Assembly: GCA_902800345.1 (NCBI GenBank)
Contig: CADCDO010000051.1
Span: forward strand, 1 to 41,829
Reading direction: 5' to 3'
Source of the DNA: Fibrobacter succinogenes
GTDB lineage: Bacteria > Fibrobacterota > Fibrobacteria > Fibrobacterales > Fibrobacteraceae
DNA length: 41,829 bases
Shown here: positions 1 to 7,582 of the stretch, in pieces
Numbering within the stretch: position 1 is the first letter of the stretch
Layout of the letters: each line of letters begins with the position of its first letter
Program-made: the position numbers and the translations under genes
The notes under the pieces: generated by a model
Databases searched by the model: none
What the model was told of the DNA's origin: nothing
Seen by the model: the letters and a program-made list of their open reading frames with translations, nothing else

Positions 1-158
1 ACGAGCGTCGATTTACCGCAACCCGATTCACCGGCGATACCGAGAATTTCCCCCTGCTTCATGGAGAAGGACACGTCTGTAACAGCGTGAGTCTTGTCTC
101 CAAAACGGCCGAGGTAGTAAAGACCCAAGTGGTCAACTTCAAAAACATTATCAGACAT
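1..158 (-). CDS. ABC transporter ATP-binding protein, N-terminal fragment (Opp/Dpp type)
   Basis: Only the first 52 codons are present; the gene runs off the left end. The reverse complement starts at an ATG at 158 and contains a Walker A motif, GESGCGKST, preceded by the ILGIAGESG context typical of OppD/DppD/OppF ATPases. The protein would be the cytoplasmic ATP-hydrolysing subunit energising the importer encoded just upstream. It starts 12 bases after the OppC-like permease stop, so it is the fourth gene of the same minus-strand operon (binding protein, permease B, permease C, ATPase). Whether it is a D-type or F-type subunit, and whether one or two ATPases follow, cannot be decided from this fragment. 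Confidence 0.9.
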   Translation of the reverse strand, partial: MSDNVFEVDHLGLYYLGRFGDKTHAVTDVSFSMKQGEILGIAGESGCGKSTL

Positions 159-170
159 TTTTTATACCTC

Positions 171-1016
171 TTACTTGCGCAGACGCGGGTTGAAGACGCC
201 TTCCATAGAAGTGTTAATCAAGTACAGAGCAAACACCGTGAGGGTAACGACGATCGTTGCCGGGATGAATGCAATCCAGATGGAGTCGGAAAGAGCACCG
301 TTGTCCTTAGCCTGGTTCAAGATGATGCCGAGGCTTGTGGAATCGACAGGGCCAAGACCGATCATGGAGATGGAAGCTTCGGAAAGGATACCGGAAGACA
401 CCTGCATGATGAACACCATGAACACGTACGAGAGCAAGTACGGAAGCACATGCTTGATCACAATCGTGAGTGTCGATGCACCGTTGATTCGGGCAAGGGC
501 GATGTGGTCGCGGCTACGGAGAGAAGAAGCCTGGGCACGAACAGCACGGGCAGACCAGCTCCAAGCGGTAAGACCGATGATGAGACCAATCAAGGTGAGG
601 GAACGGCCATCCTTAACAGCGGAGCTGATAAGAACGAGAATCACGAACTGCGGAATCACGATGAAGATGTTGGTGAGCATGTTCAATACTTCATCAACCC
701 AGCCGCCGCGGAAACCGCCGAACAGACCGATAAGCACACCGATTGTCGTAGCAATGATACCTGCAACGAAGCCCACATAGAGAGAGCTGCGAAGGCCTGC
801 AATCAAGAGAGAAACGTAGTCACGGCCAAGGTGGTCCGTGCCGAGCCAGTGGGCAGAGCTAGAACCTGCGTACGGGCCTGCGACAATGTCACGAGCGTGA
901 GTATCTACGTTGTAGAAAAGAGGTCCAAAGATGGCGATGAGGAGCGTGAGCACAAAGATGGACACGCCAATCACGAACATCGGGGACTTGAGAAGGTTTC
1001 TTAAAAGCTTACCCAT
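171..1016 (-). CDS. ABC transporter permease, OppC/DppC family
   Basis: A 281-residue inner-membrane permease with a first membrane segment near residues 12-34, a periplasmic segment containing the family signature HWLGTDHLGRDYVS (about 55-70), then five more hydrophobic segments. The EAA loop that contacts the ATPase is visible (ARINGASTLTIVIKHVLP, about 180-197), and the C-terminus ends in the usual NPRLRK. Length and layout are normal for the OppC/DppC family, in contrast to its partner permease. It follows the OppB-like gene with only 2 bases between stop and start, so it is co-translated with it. Substrate cannot be read from the permease; family members carry peptides, nickel or oligosaccharides. 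Confidence 0.95.
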   Translation of the reverse strand: MGKLLRNLLKSPMFVIGVSIFVLTLLIAIFGPLFYNVDTHARDIVAGPYAGSSSAHWLGTDHLGRDYVSLLIAGLRSSLYVGFVAGIIATTIGVLIGLFGGFRGGWVDEVLNMLTNIFIVIPQFVILVLISSAVKDGRSLTLIGLIIGLTAWSWSARAVRAQASSLRSRDHIALARINGASTLTIVIKHVLPYLLSYVFMVFIMQVSSGILSEASISMIGLGPVDSTSLGIILNQAKDNGALSDSIWIAFIPATIVVTLTVFALYLINTSMEGVFNPRLRK

Positions 1017-1018
1017 GA

Positions 1019-2332
1019 TTACTTACCTCCCATCTGGAGACCGGCCTTGACACGCGGGTCAAAGACAGCGATCAAAACGTCAACTGCAAAGTTTGCAACG
1101 AGAACGCAAGTGCCACCCACCATCGCACCGAGGCTCTGGGCAAGACCAGTGAGCTGCGGAAGCATAGCGTTGCGGAACACATAACTAATAATCTTGCCTT
1201 CACGAAGACCAAGCCACTTGGCGTACTTCATGTAATCGGTACCGAGTTCGTAAATGGACATGGAACGCATACCCGTTGCCTGACCCGAAAGAAGAATCGG
1301 GAACACGGAGAAGAACGGAAGCACGTAGTACCAGCTGACGCTCTTGATGCAGCTGACGCTCTTGATGCAAGCCCAGCTGAACGTGAGTTCCGGAATGTCC
1401 GGGCTGTAGGCGCCCATAGCCGGGAACCAGCCGAGCGTGATGGAGAAGAACGCCACCAAGAGCATACCGAACACGAAGAACGGCACACCGTTGAGGAACA
1501 TGGCGCACGGGAAAAATACCTTGTCGAAAATGCCGCGCTTGTATGCAGCGAAGGCACCGAGAAGGTTACCCACGATCCAGCCGAGGAGAATCGTCGGGGC
1601 CTGGATGGCGAGCGTCCACGGGAGGGACTTCTTGATAACGTTCGTGACCGGTTCGTTGTTCTGATAAGAGAGACCGAGGTCGCCGTGGAACACCTTGCCG
1701 ATATAGCTAAAGAACTGGGAAACAGCGGAAGCGAGCTTCGGATCAGTATTCAAGACAGGTTCTTCAACCATGACCGTATCGATGCGTTCGGCCTGGACGG
1801 TTTCCATGACAGGAACCATTTCCGAAGCAGCGGCAACCTTTGCACCCTTCTTGCCCTTCTTCATCTTATGATGGGCTTTCTTGGCCTTCTTGCCTTTCTT
1901 GCCCTTGTGCATAGCAGACTTCTCGGCAAATACCGGATTGCCGGCTTCGTCGAGTTTCTGACGTTCGACCATCACCGGAGCTCCGGCTTCATCGACAAGC
2001 TTTACAACGTTCACGACAGGCTGGCCGTTCTCATCGAGCTTCGGCACCTTCTGCATCACGATGTTGCCATTTTCATCCGTTTCCGGTTCGTAAATGACAT
2101 TACCTTGGTCGTCAACTTCGGCCATACCGAAGGAGACGAGGAGTTCGGCCTTTTTCTTCTGAGCTTCAGTCGGAGAAAGGCCCTTACCAGCTTGACCCAT
2201 GATGATATCGACCGGGTTGTTGTCACCCAGACGGGGCAAGGCAAAGTTGAGTGCCACTGCGCAGACGAAGGTCAGCAAGTACCAGAACGCCTTCTGCAGG
2301 ACATAACGTAGCATAGGATATTGTTTAAGCAT
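1019..2332 (-). CDS. Aberrant OppB/DppB-family ABC permease with large periplasmic insertion
   Basis: 437 residues against about 305-340 usual for OppB/DppB. Residues 1-70 carry the N-terminal helix and start of loop 1; residues 200-235 resume the family pattern (FHGDLGLSYQNNEPV), and the EAA loop is near 368-390 (YMKYAKWLGLREGKIISYVF, then RNAMLP). Between them, about residues 72-198 are extra: four imperfect repeats of the form (V/L)DE.G.PV (75-137), then a Lys/His/Gly-rich stretch (142-165). The C-terminus jumps from GGTCVLV to ANFAVDVLIAVFDPRV, lacking about 40 residues that normally hold the E..F..PG.G....A....D.P motif. A 6-residue duplication lies at 322-333. The reading frame is intact throughout. 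It may be a specialised variant or a decaying permease; neighbours are normal. Confidence 0.88.
   Translation of the reverse strand: MLKQYPMLRYVLQKAFWYLLTFVCAVALNFALPRLGDNNPVDIIMGQAGKGLSPTEAQKKKAELLVSFGMAEVDDQGNVIYEPETDENGNIVMQKVPKLDENGQPVVNVVKLVDEAGAPVMVERQKLDEAGNPVFAEKSAMHKGKKGKKAKKAHHKMKKGKKGAKVAAASEMVPVMETVQAERIDTVMVEEPVLNTDPKLASAVSQFFSYIGKVFHGDLGLSYQNNEPVTNVIKKSLPWTLAIQAPTILLGWIVGNLLGAFAAYKRGIFDKVFFPCAMFLNGVPFFVFGMLLVAFFSITLGWFPAMGAYSPDIPELTFSWACIKSVSCIKSVSWYYVLPFFSVFPILLSGQATGMRSMSIYELGTDYMKYAKWLGLREGKIISYVFRNAMLPQLTGLAQSLGAMVGGTCVLVANFAVDVLIAVFDPRVKAGLQMGGK
1332..1367. repeat. 18-bp perfect tandem duplication inside the OppB-like gene
   Basis: The 18-base unit CAGCTGACGCTCTTGATG occurs twice in direct succession (1332-1349 and 1350-1367). 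It adds six residues (the peptide reads CIKSVSCIKSVS) without changing frame, in a loop before a membrane segment of the OppB-like permease. Confidence 0.97.
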
Positions 2333-2349
2333 TTGTAGTCCTTTATCCT

Positions 2350-4170
2350 TTATTTAGCAAGCTTCAAATTCCAAAGGGTCTTGGTGCCCGAAGCGACCCA
2401 CGGAAGCTGAGCGGGAGCGTACGGGTTTTCAGCGGTCGGCCAGTTCGTCCAGACGCGGTCGCTGAATTCATAGAACTGTTCCGGCAAGTAAACCAGCGGA
2501 ATGGACGGCTGGTCTTCCATGAAGATCTTGTTCAATTCGCGGTAAGCGGTGGCGATGGAATCAGCATTCTTCATGAGCGGAATCGCAGAGAGAAGCTTAT
2601 CGACTTCTGGACGGAAACCTTCGGTACCCGGCTGGTTGTAACGGCCGATGTTCGTGCCGGCCCAGGCGCCAAGCGGCTGCCAGTCACGGCTTGCCATGAT
2701 TTCGTTGAAGCGGCTCCACGGGAGAGACGGCGTCACGTCGGCGACAGGCTTGTGCATGATGAGGTCGAAGTTACCGAGACCCATAGCCGGCCAGTAAGAA
2801 CCACCATCGACAAAGCCTTCACGAATATCGATACCGGCCTTGCGCATACCTTCGACAGCGATGGTCACCATGGCTTCCCAGTCGGTCCAGCCATTCGGGC
2901 TCGTGATGTACATCGTCGGAATCTTTTCGCCCTTGGCATTTTCCATGTGGTCAAGCGTTCCGTCGCTATTCCATACAGACTTGTAGCCAGCTTCGGAAAG
3001 CATCTGCTTCACCGTTTCGACACGTTCCTTTTCGTCGGTGATGGTAAGCTTGACACCATACTTCAAGAGATCTTCGTCGCTGATATACTTGCCTTCGAGA
3101 GCAGTCGGCATAATGAGGCCCGGCTTGATCTGGTCCGTGTAGTCGGACACGGCGAACTTGCGGAGAGCCATGTAGTCGATAGCGGTAGCAAGAGCACGGC
3201 GGAAGCGCTTGTCGTTAAGCGGTTCCTTCATCGTGTTGATGATGAGCATCGGCATTGCACCCGGCAAGAAGTACGGCGGTTCGTTGAGCCACGTGTGCAC
3301 GCCTGCGCCAGCCTTGCGGTTGATACGCGGGATGTAGCTCTGGGATGCGTCGAGATTGCCGCTACGCATAGCAATCGTGTTATGTTCGTTGTTCTTGTAA
3401 ATCGGATGGACGATATATTTCGGAGCAGGAAGCTTGCCTTCGTGGAGAGCGGCGTTGCCCCAGTAGTCGTCGCGACGTTCAAGAATAATCTTGTTCGGGT
3501 CGGCACTGCGGAGAGCGTACGGGCCGGAAACAACCGGATTCTGGTCCATCGGAAGTTTCTTGACTTCGTCCTTGGAACCGAGCTTTTCGATAAGCGGTTC
3601 GAAAACGTGTGCCGGAACGATACGGATAGCCTGCATCAAGTCCAACACAGAAAGCGGGTTGTTGCGCTGTTTCTTGTTCACGAGGAATGCGATACGTTCC
3701 ACCGCACCTGCCGGTTCGGAGGTAATGGTATCAACATGGATAGCGGAAATCTGTTCGCTTGTGTTGATGGAACCCATCGTGTAAATGAACTTCACGTCCT
3801 TGGACGTAACCTTTTCACCATCGCTCCATCTTGCTGCCGGGTTCAAATCGACAACGATGCTATCGTTGTTCTTGCTCACTAGCGTACCGAGGAGGGATTC
3901 AATTTCACCTGTCAAGGAGTTGTAGGTGAGAAGCGGTTCGTACATCAAGTTGAAACGTCCGCTCACAGGCCAAGTCGTCATCCAGCTTTCTGCAAGGGGG
4001 TTGAACGTACCGGGAGCATCATTCTGCTGCCCAGACAAATAGAGCGTCTCCTGACGCGGCAAGGAACCGCTGGCGAGCTCATCTTCCGATGAAGCGCCAC
4101 CGCACCCAAAAAGTGCGCCAGTTGCCGAAAGCACCAAGGCCGTTCTAGCAATCGATTTCAATCCAATCAT
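2350..4170 (-). CDS. Extracellular solute-binding lipoprotein, family 5 (DppA/OppA type)
   Basis: 606-residue periplasmic binding protein that captures the substrate for the importer encoded downstream. The N-terminus has a lipoprotein signal peptide with lipobox LFGC (Cys23). The SBP family 5 pattern is seen in MYEPLLTYNSLTGEIESLL (about 76-95), the WSDGEKVTSKDVKFIYT segment (about 115-131), and a later RFRRALATAIDYMALRKF stretch. Length is in the normal range of 500-620. It is the first gene of the minus-strand operon; its stop is 17 bases before the permease start. The leader holds an AGAGGA ribosome binding site and a GC hairpin (4189-4204). Ligand is unknown; peptides or short sugars are both possible in this family. 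Confidence 0.95.
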   Translation of the reverse strand: MIGLKSIARTALVLSATGALFGCGGASSEDELASGSLPRQETLYLSGQQNDAPGTFNPLAESWMTTWPVSGRFNLMYEPLLTYNSLTGEIESLLGTLVSKNNDSIVVDLNPAARWSDGEKVTSKDVKFIYTMGSINTSEQISAIHVDTITSEPAGAVERIAFLVNKKQRNNPLSVLDLMQAIRIVPAHVFEPLIEKLGSKDEVKKLPMDQNPVVSGPYALRSADPNKIILERRDDYWGNAALHEGKLPAPKYIVHPIYKNNEHNTIAMRSGNLDASQSYIPRINRKAGAGVHTWLNEPPYFLPGAMPMLIINTMKEPLNDKRFRRALATAIDYMALRKFAVSDYTDQIKPGLIMPTALEGKYISDEDLLKYGVKLTITDEKERVETVKQMLSEAGYKSVWNSDGTLDHMENAKGEKIPTMYITSPNGWTDWEAMVTIAVEGMRKAGIDIREGFVDGGSYWPAMGLGNFDLIMHKPVADVTPSLPWSRFNEIMASRDWQPLGAWAGTNIGRYNQPGTEGFRPEVDKLLSAIPLMKNADSIATAYRELNKIFMEDQPSIPLVYLPEQFYEFSDRVWTNWPTAENPYAPAQLPWVASGTKTLWNLKLAK

Positions 4171-4406
4171 TTGAGTCCTCTTAGAATAGGGCCTTTGCGG
4201 GCCCCTTTAATTGAAAATTCAAATCTAATATAGATTATTCCAAATAAAAATTATTTTGCGATTAAGTAAAAAAGCAGTGAACACGAACCACTGCGAATTA
4301 ATAATTTTTTACATTTAGAAAAGTTTACGTAGTAGCAGCAAACCAACGGACATTAACGGCTGGCAATCGGCCAAAAGCCGCTAAACAAAAGAGAAAAATC
4401 TAATCC
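4171..4406. other. Intergenic, AT-rich promoter region of the ABC operon
   Basis: 236 bases without a gene. The part next to 4170 must hold the promoter and leader of the binding-protein operon: an AT-rich stretch at about 4206-4260, then a GGGCC/GGCCC stem (4189-4193 with 4200-4204) just before the ribosome binding site. The other part holds the terminator of the 4407 gene. Nothing else is evident. Confidence 0.6.
4268..4294 (-). terminator. Rho-independent terminator after the 4407-5225 gene
   Basis: On the minus strand a GCAGTG/CACTGC stem (4289-4294 with 4274-4279), extended by G:C pairing, is followed by a run of six T (4268-4273). It separates the anchored helical protein gene from the ABC operon. 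Confidence 0.75.
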
Positions 4407-5225
4407 CTAATTCAAGGAATCCGGATTCTCATCCGCCTTCGATTCTTCGACCGGCTCTTCGACCTTTCTCATGGAGAGGAGTTTATTATAAACTATCGCC
4501 GGATGAATTTTTCCATCGACCATGTTATCGACAAGAGCTTTGACCTTCTGGTAATTTTCGTCCTTGTCGTAATCCACAATTAAGCCCTTGTAACCAAGAA
4601 GCCTAAGAATTTTCGTATAGAAACTCGCGCGGAATTTCTTGAATCGCGGTTGGAACACATCGTTCAGAACGGTTTCAAGAGCGGTTTCGATTTGCATGGA
4701 ATCAAGTTCAAAACTGCGGTAAATCGTGCGGATATGATCAGGAATCGTCGTATCCGGGCTATCGAAATATTTGCGCATCACATTTGCAGCTTCGGTTTTG
4801 TTGGGGTATGGTCCTCGGCCAACGCGCAACGCATAATAAAGGGCAAGGCGCCAATTTTCAGGATAAACGCGAGTCGCCCGGCGCAATACAGAAAAATCAG
4901 AAGTGTCGGGAGCGTCAATCGGAGTGACACCACCGACAAAATAATACGGCGTATAGAACAGCGTATCAAGGCTCGTCGAAAGTTCCGCCACATGTCCCAA
5001 ATACGCATACTCCTTGCCAGTGAGGTAGCTTTCGCCAAGTTCCGTAAGGCCCTTGATCCAGAAAAGCCCGGCAACCGTCGCATCATGCCCCGCCGCCACA
5101 TAGCGCACCGACGAAGCCTTCGGCAAGAAGGACTCGTCGAAATTCGTGCCAGGAAGCGGCTTTGCGTAATGGAACGCAAGCGCGATCACGGCAATGGCAA
5201 CTATAAGAGCAACAAGGAAACGCAT
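4407..5225 (-). CDS. Membrane-anchored helical-repeat (TPR-like) protein, function unknown
   Basis: 272 residues. One N-terminal hydrophobic segment (residues 2-19) probably acts as an uncleaved anchor, leaving the rest in the periplasm. The body is helical with a TPR-like flavour: GLFWIKGLTELGESYLTGKE (about 53-72), LDTLFYTPYYFVGG, then VYPENWRLALYYALR. This matches a broad class of uncharacterised proteins in which paired helices alternate with LDP-type turns. The C-terminus is acidic and disordered (EEPVEESKADENPDSLN). It stands alone between two non-coding stretches with its own terminator. No enzyme motif is seen and I do not assign a function. Confidence 0.85.
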   Translation of the reverse strand: MRFLVALIVAIAVIALAFHYAKPLPGTNFDESFLPKASSVRYVAAGHDATVAGLFWIKGLTELGESYLTGKEYAYLGHVAELSTSLDTLFYTPYYFVGGVTPIDAPDTSDFSVLRRATRVYPENWRLALYYALRVGRGPYPNKTEAANVMRKYFDSPDTTIPDHIRTIYRSFELDSMQIETALETVLNDVFQPRFKKFRASFYTKILRLLGYKGLIVDYDKDENYQKVKALVDNMVDGKIHPAIVYNKLLSMRKVEEPVEESKADENPDSLN

Positions 5226-5459
5226 GGGGGTAGTAGGAAGTTAGAAGTAGGAAGTCGTTGTTAGACGAAAGAACGCTCACGAGTTCGCTTTAGACGAAAG
5301 ACGAGAGAGAAAGTATCGCGGCTTCGCCGCCTATCTAAAATAATTCTTTCGTCTCTGGACAAGTCCCAAATGCTGGGCTCAGTTATAGGTCTGCAAGCGG
5401 CCCTGCAACAATCGCCCTTTGCATTTGTCGTCTGTAGGCTCAAAGAGCCGATCTCTCGT
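5226..5459. repeat. Intergenic stretch with short repeats and an 11-bp inverted repeat
   Basis: 234 bases with no gene. It contains reiterated words (AGAAGTAGGAAGT; TAGACGAAAGA twice), a small GCGGC-TTC-GCCGC hairpin near 5318-5330, and an exact inverted repeat AGACGAAAGAA (5263-5273) against TTCTTTCGTCT (5344-5354). Similar AGACGAA and TTAGAACTTAG words recur in the 40.07-40.66 kb intergenic mosaic, suggesting a genome-wide small repeat family. Confidence 0.6.
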
Positions 5460-6332
5460 CTAGAAAGCACAAGCCTCCGCAAGTTTTTCGAGAGCATCGA
5501 CGCAGTCGTTTGCGTAGTTCGCCGGCGTATCGTTGCGCTGCCAGGCAAAGTTCAAGCCACTGCTCGAGTTGAGCACATGGAACTTGCGCTTGCCGCCACC
5601 GTTTTCGATAGCCTTGAGAACGGTCTTTGCGTCGCCGCCCTGACCGCCCGGCACGCCCGGAATGGACACGCCCGGAATGAGGAACGGGATTTCGTACTTG
5701 GTCTCTTGGGCCAAGTAACGCGTAATGTTTTCAAGTTCTCCCGGATTCGTGGCGCCGACAACGGCTCCGAGGTAACCCTGCCCCTTGTCCCATTCCACAA
5801 TCTTGTCTGCAACGGAATAGAAGGCCTGGGCTGCATCGCGGATCTGCAAATCCTGGAAGTCGTGCGCACCCTTGTTGCTCGTGCGGAGGAGCACGTAGGC
5901 GCCGTTCTCGCTGTTTTCGCGAATGAACGGACCGACGGAATCGGCACCCATCCACGGAGAGACGGTCACGGCGTCGGCACGGTAAACGTCGTAGGCGGCG
6001 TTTGCGTAGGCGGCACTGGACTTGCCGATGTCTCCGCGCTTTGCATCCAAGATAACCGGGATGCCGGCGCTTCTGTAATCGGCAATGAGCTGCTGCAAAA
6101 CAAGCATCGACTGCACGCTCACGCATTCGTAATAAGCGCTGTTCGGCTTCACGACGGCGGGCTGCACGTTACGCTTGAGGCAGCATTCCAAAATGTCGGA
6201 ATAGAAGCGCTTGATGCGGTCTTCGGGAGTGCCTTCGAGCGGGATGAGCTTGAGCACAGGGTCCATGCCCATGCAGACCGGGTTACCGCACTTCGCAATA
6301 CGCTGTTCAAGGCGATCGTAAAAGCACGTCAT
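5460..6332 (-). CDS. pyrF: Orotidine 5'-phosphate decarboxylase
   Basis: 290-residue cytoplasmic enzyme converting OMP to UMP, the last step of de novo pyrimidine synthesis. The catalytic lysine motif is LDAKRGDIG (Asp96, Lys98, Asp101), followed by SAAYANAAY and the DAVTVSPWMG strand, and a phosphate-binding FLIPGVSIPG region near residue 215. Length (about 290) and motif spelling fit the longer, subfamily-2 OMP decarboxylases rather than the 230-residue E. coli type. The start ATG overlaps the preceding gene's TAA (TAATG) and has a good AGGAGG 11 bases upstream. It is the last gene of the ispA-dxs-rlmB-pyrF run. Confidence 0.96.
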   Translation of the reverse strand: MTCFYDRLEQRIAKCGNPVCMGMDPVLKLIPLEGTPEDRIKRFYSDILECCLKRNVQPAVVKPNSAYYECVSVQSMLVLQQLIADYRSAGIPVILDAKRGDIGKSSAAYANAAYDVYRADAVTVSPWMGADSVGPFIRENSENGAYVLLRTSNKGAHDFQDLQIRDAAQAFYSVADKIVEWDKGQGYLGAVVGATNPGELENITRYLAQETKYEIPFLIPGVSIPGVPGGQGGDAKTVLKAIENGGGKRKFHVLNSSSGLNFAWQRNDTPANYANDCVDALEKLAEACAF

Positions 6333-7582
6333 TACTTCAATTCCTCCTGAATCTGGGCGGCTTCGTAAGAGAGAATGCCGTGGGCGACAGCCACGTTCAG
6401 AGATTCAAGTTCGCTGCTCATCGGAATCTTCACCGTTTCGTCGGCGAGTTCGATAAAATACGGGTTTGTGCCGGCACCTTCGTTACCCACGAGGAAGGCC
6501 ATCTTGCGGAGTTTGTGGCTCGGGATTTCGCGGAGAGACTGCTTCGCATGCAAATCCGTTGCGATGATGGTGTAGCCCTTGCTGCGGAGGAAATTAATTT
6601 GGTCGACAAGGTCTACGTCGAATTCAAACGGGACGCGGAGGAACGTGCCCGAGGAACCGCGGACGACCTTCGGATTGAACGGGCTCACGGTACCGCGACC
6701 GAGAATCATGCCGTTAGAACCAAAACCGAGACTCGTGCGGAAGAGCGTTCCGAGATTGCCCGGATCCTGCACGGCATCGACAAGCGTGAGCACGCTGCGG
6801 CTCATATCATAGACCGGCTTCTTGCTTGCGATGTTGCAGTAAGCGACGATACCCTGCGACGTCACCGTAGAAGAAAGACGCTTCATCTGTTCTTCGGTGA
6901 GGGTGTGGAGCGTAATTTCGGCTTCATTGATGGCCTCGATCAACGGTTCGTTTTCAAAGCCTTCGACAGCGTAAATGGAAATCACGATTTCGCGGTGGTG
7001 CTTCACGAGTTCTTCGACAACATGCACGCCTTCGCCAAGGAACTTGCCTTCGCGTTCGCGACCCTTTTCGGTCGTGCAGGCGATGAGACGCTTGAACCAT
7101 GGCGGTGTAGCGGCAGAATCTTCAACCGTTTCGATCTGGGCGGCGCGGGCTTCGAGTGCGGCTTCGTCCAAGTTTTCGTCAACGGATTCCTTCTGTTCGG
7201 GGCGTTGGCGATAGACAGGGGCATTCGTCACGGCATCGCGACGGTTGCGGTTGAACGGCTTGTCGCCAAAGCGGTGCGGACGACGGTCGCGATTGAACGG
7301 ACGGTCGCCAAAGCGGCGTTCTTCGCGATTGGCCGGACGGTCTTCGCGGTTTTCATCGCGGTCGAAACGGCGTTCGCCACGATCGAAGCGACGGTCACCG
7401 CGGTCAAAGCGGCGGTCATCGCGATCGAAACGACGGTCGCCACGATTGAAGGGCTTGTCGCCAAAAGAACCGCGTTCGTCGTCGTTACGGCGGGGGCGGC
7501 GTTCAGGAGCTTCGCTGACTCCAAATTTACGGTCAAGCGTCATTCTTACGGTACGCTTCGGTTTGTTTTCTTCTTCACTCAT
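6332..7582 (-). CDS. TrmH/SpoU-family RNA 2'-O-methyltransferase with Arg/Asp-rich N-terminal extension
   Basis: 416 residues. The C-terminal half is a SpoU (trefoil-knot) methylase: substrate-binding domain at about 160-245, then motif 1 DAVQDPGNLGTLFRTSLGFG, motif 2 FLVGNEGAGTNP and motif 3 IPMSSELESLNVAVAHGI. It is expected to methylate a ribose in rRNA or tRNA using SAM; RlmB (23S G2251) is the closest familiar type but the exact target is unproven. The first 120 residues are unusual: repeats of the type DRRFDRG and FGDRPFNRD (about 48-118), highly charged and disordered. Its ATG overlaps the dxs stop (ATGA) and its stop overlaps the pyrF start, so translation is coupled on both sides. 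Confidence 0.93.
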   Translation of the reverse strand: MSEEENKPKRTVRMTLDRKFGVSEAPERRPRRNDDERGSFGDKPFNRGDRRFDRDDRRFDRGDRRFDRGERRFDRDENREDRPANREERRFGDRPFNRDRRPHRFGDKPFNRNRRDAVTNAPVYRQRPEQKESVDENLDEAALEARAAQIETVEDSAATPPWFKRLIACTTEKGREREGKFLGEGVHVVEELVKHHREIVISIYAVEGFENEPLIEAINEAEITLHTLTEEQMKRLSSTVTSQGIVAYCNIASKKPVYDMSRSVLTLVDAVQDPGNLGTLFRTSLGFGSNGMILGRGTVSPFNPKVVRGSSGTFLRVPFEFDVDLVDQINFLRSKGYTIIATDLHAKQSLREIPSHKLRKMAFLVGNEGAGTNPYFIELADETVKIPMSSELESLNVAVAHGILSYEAAQIQEELK

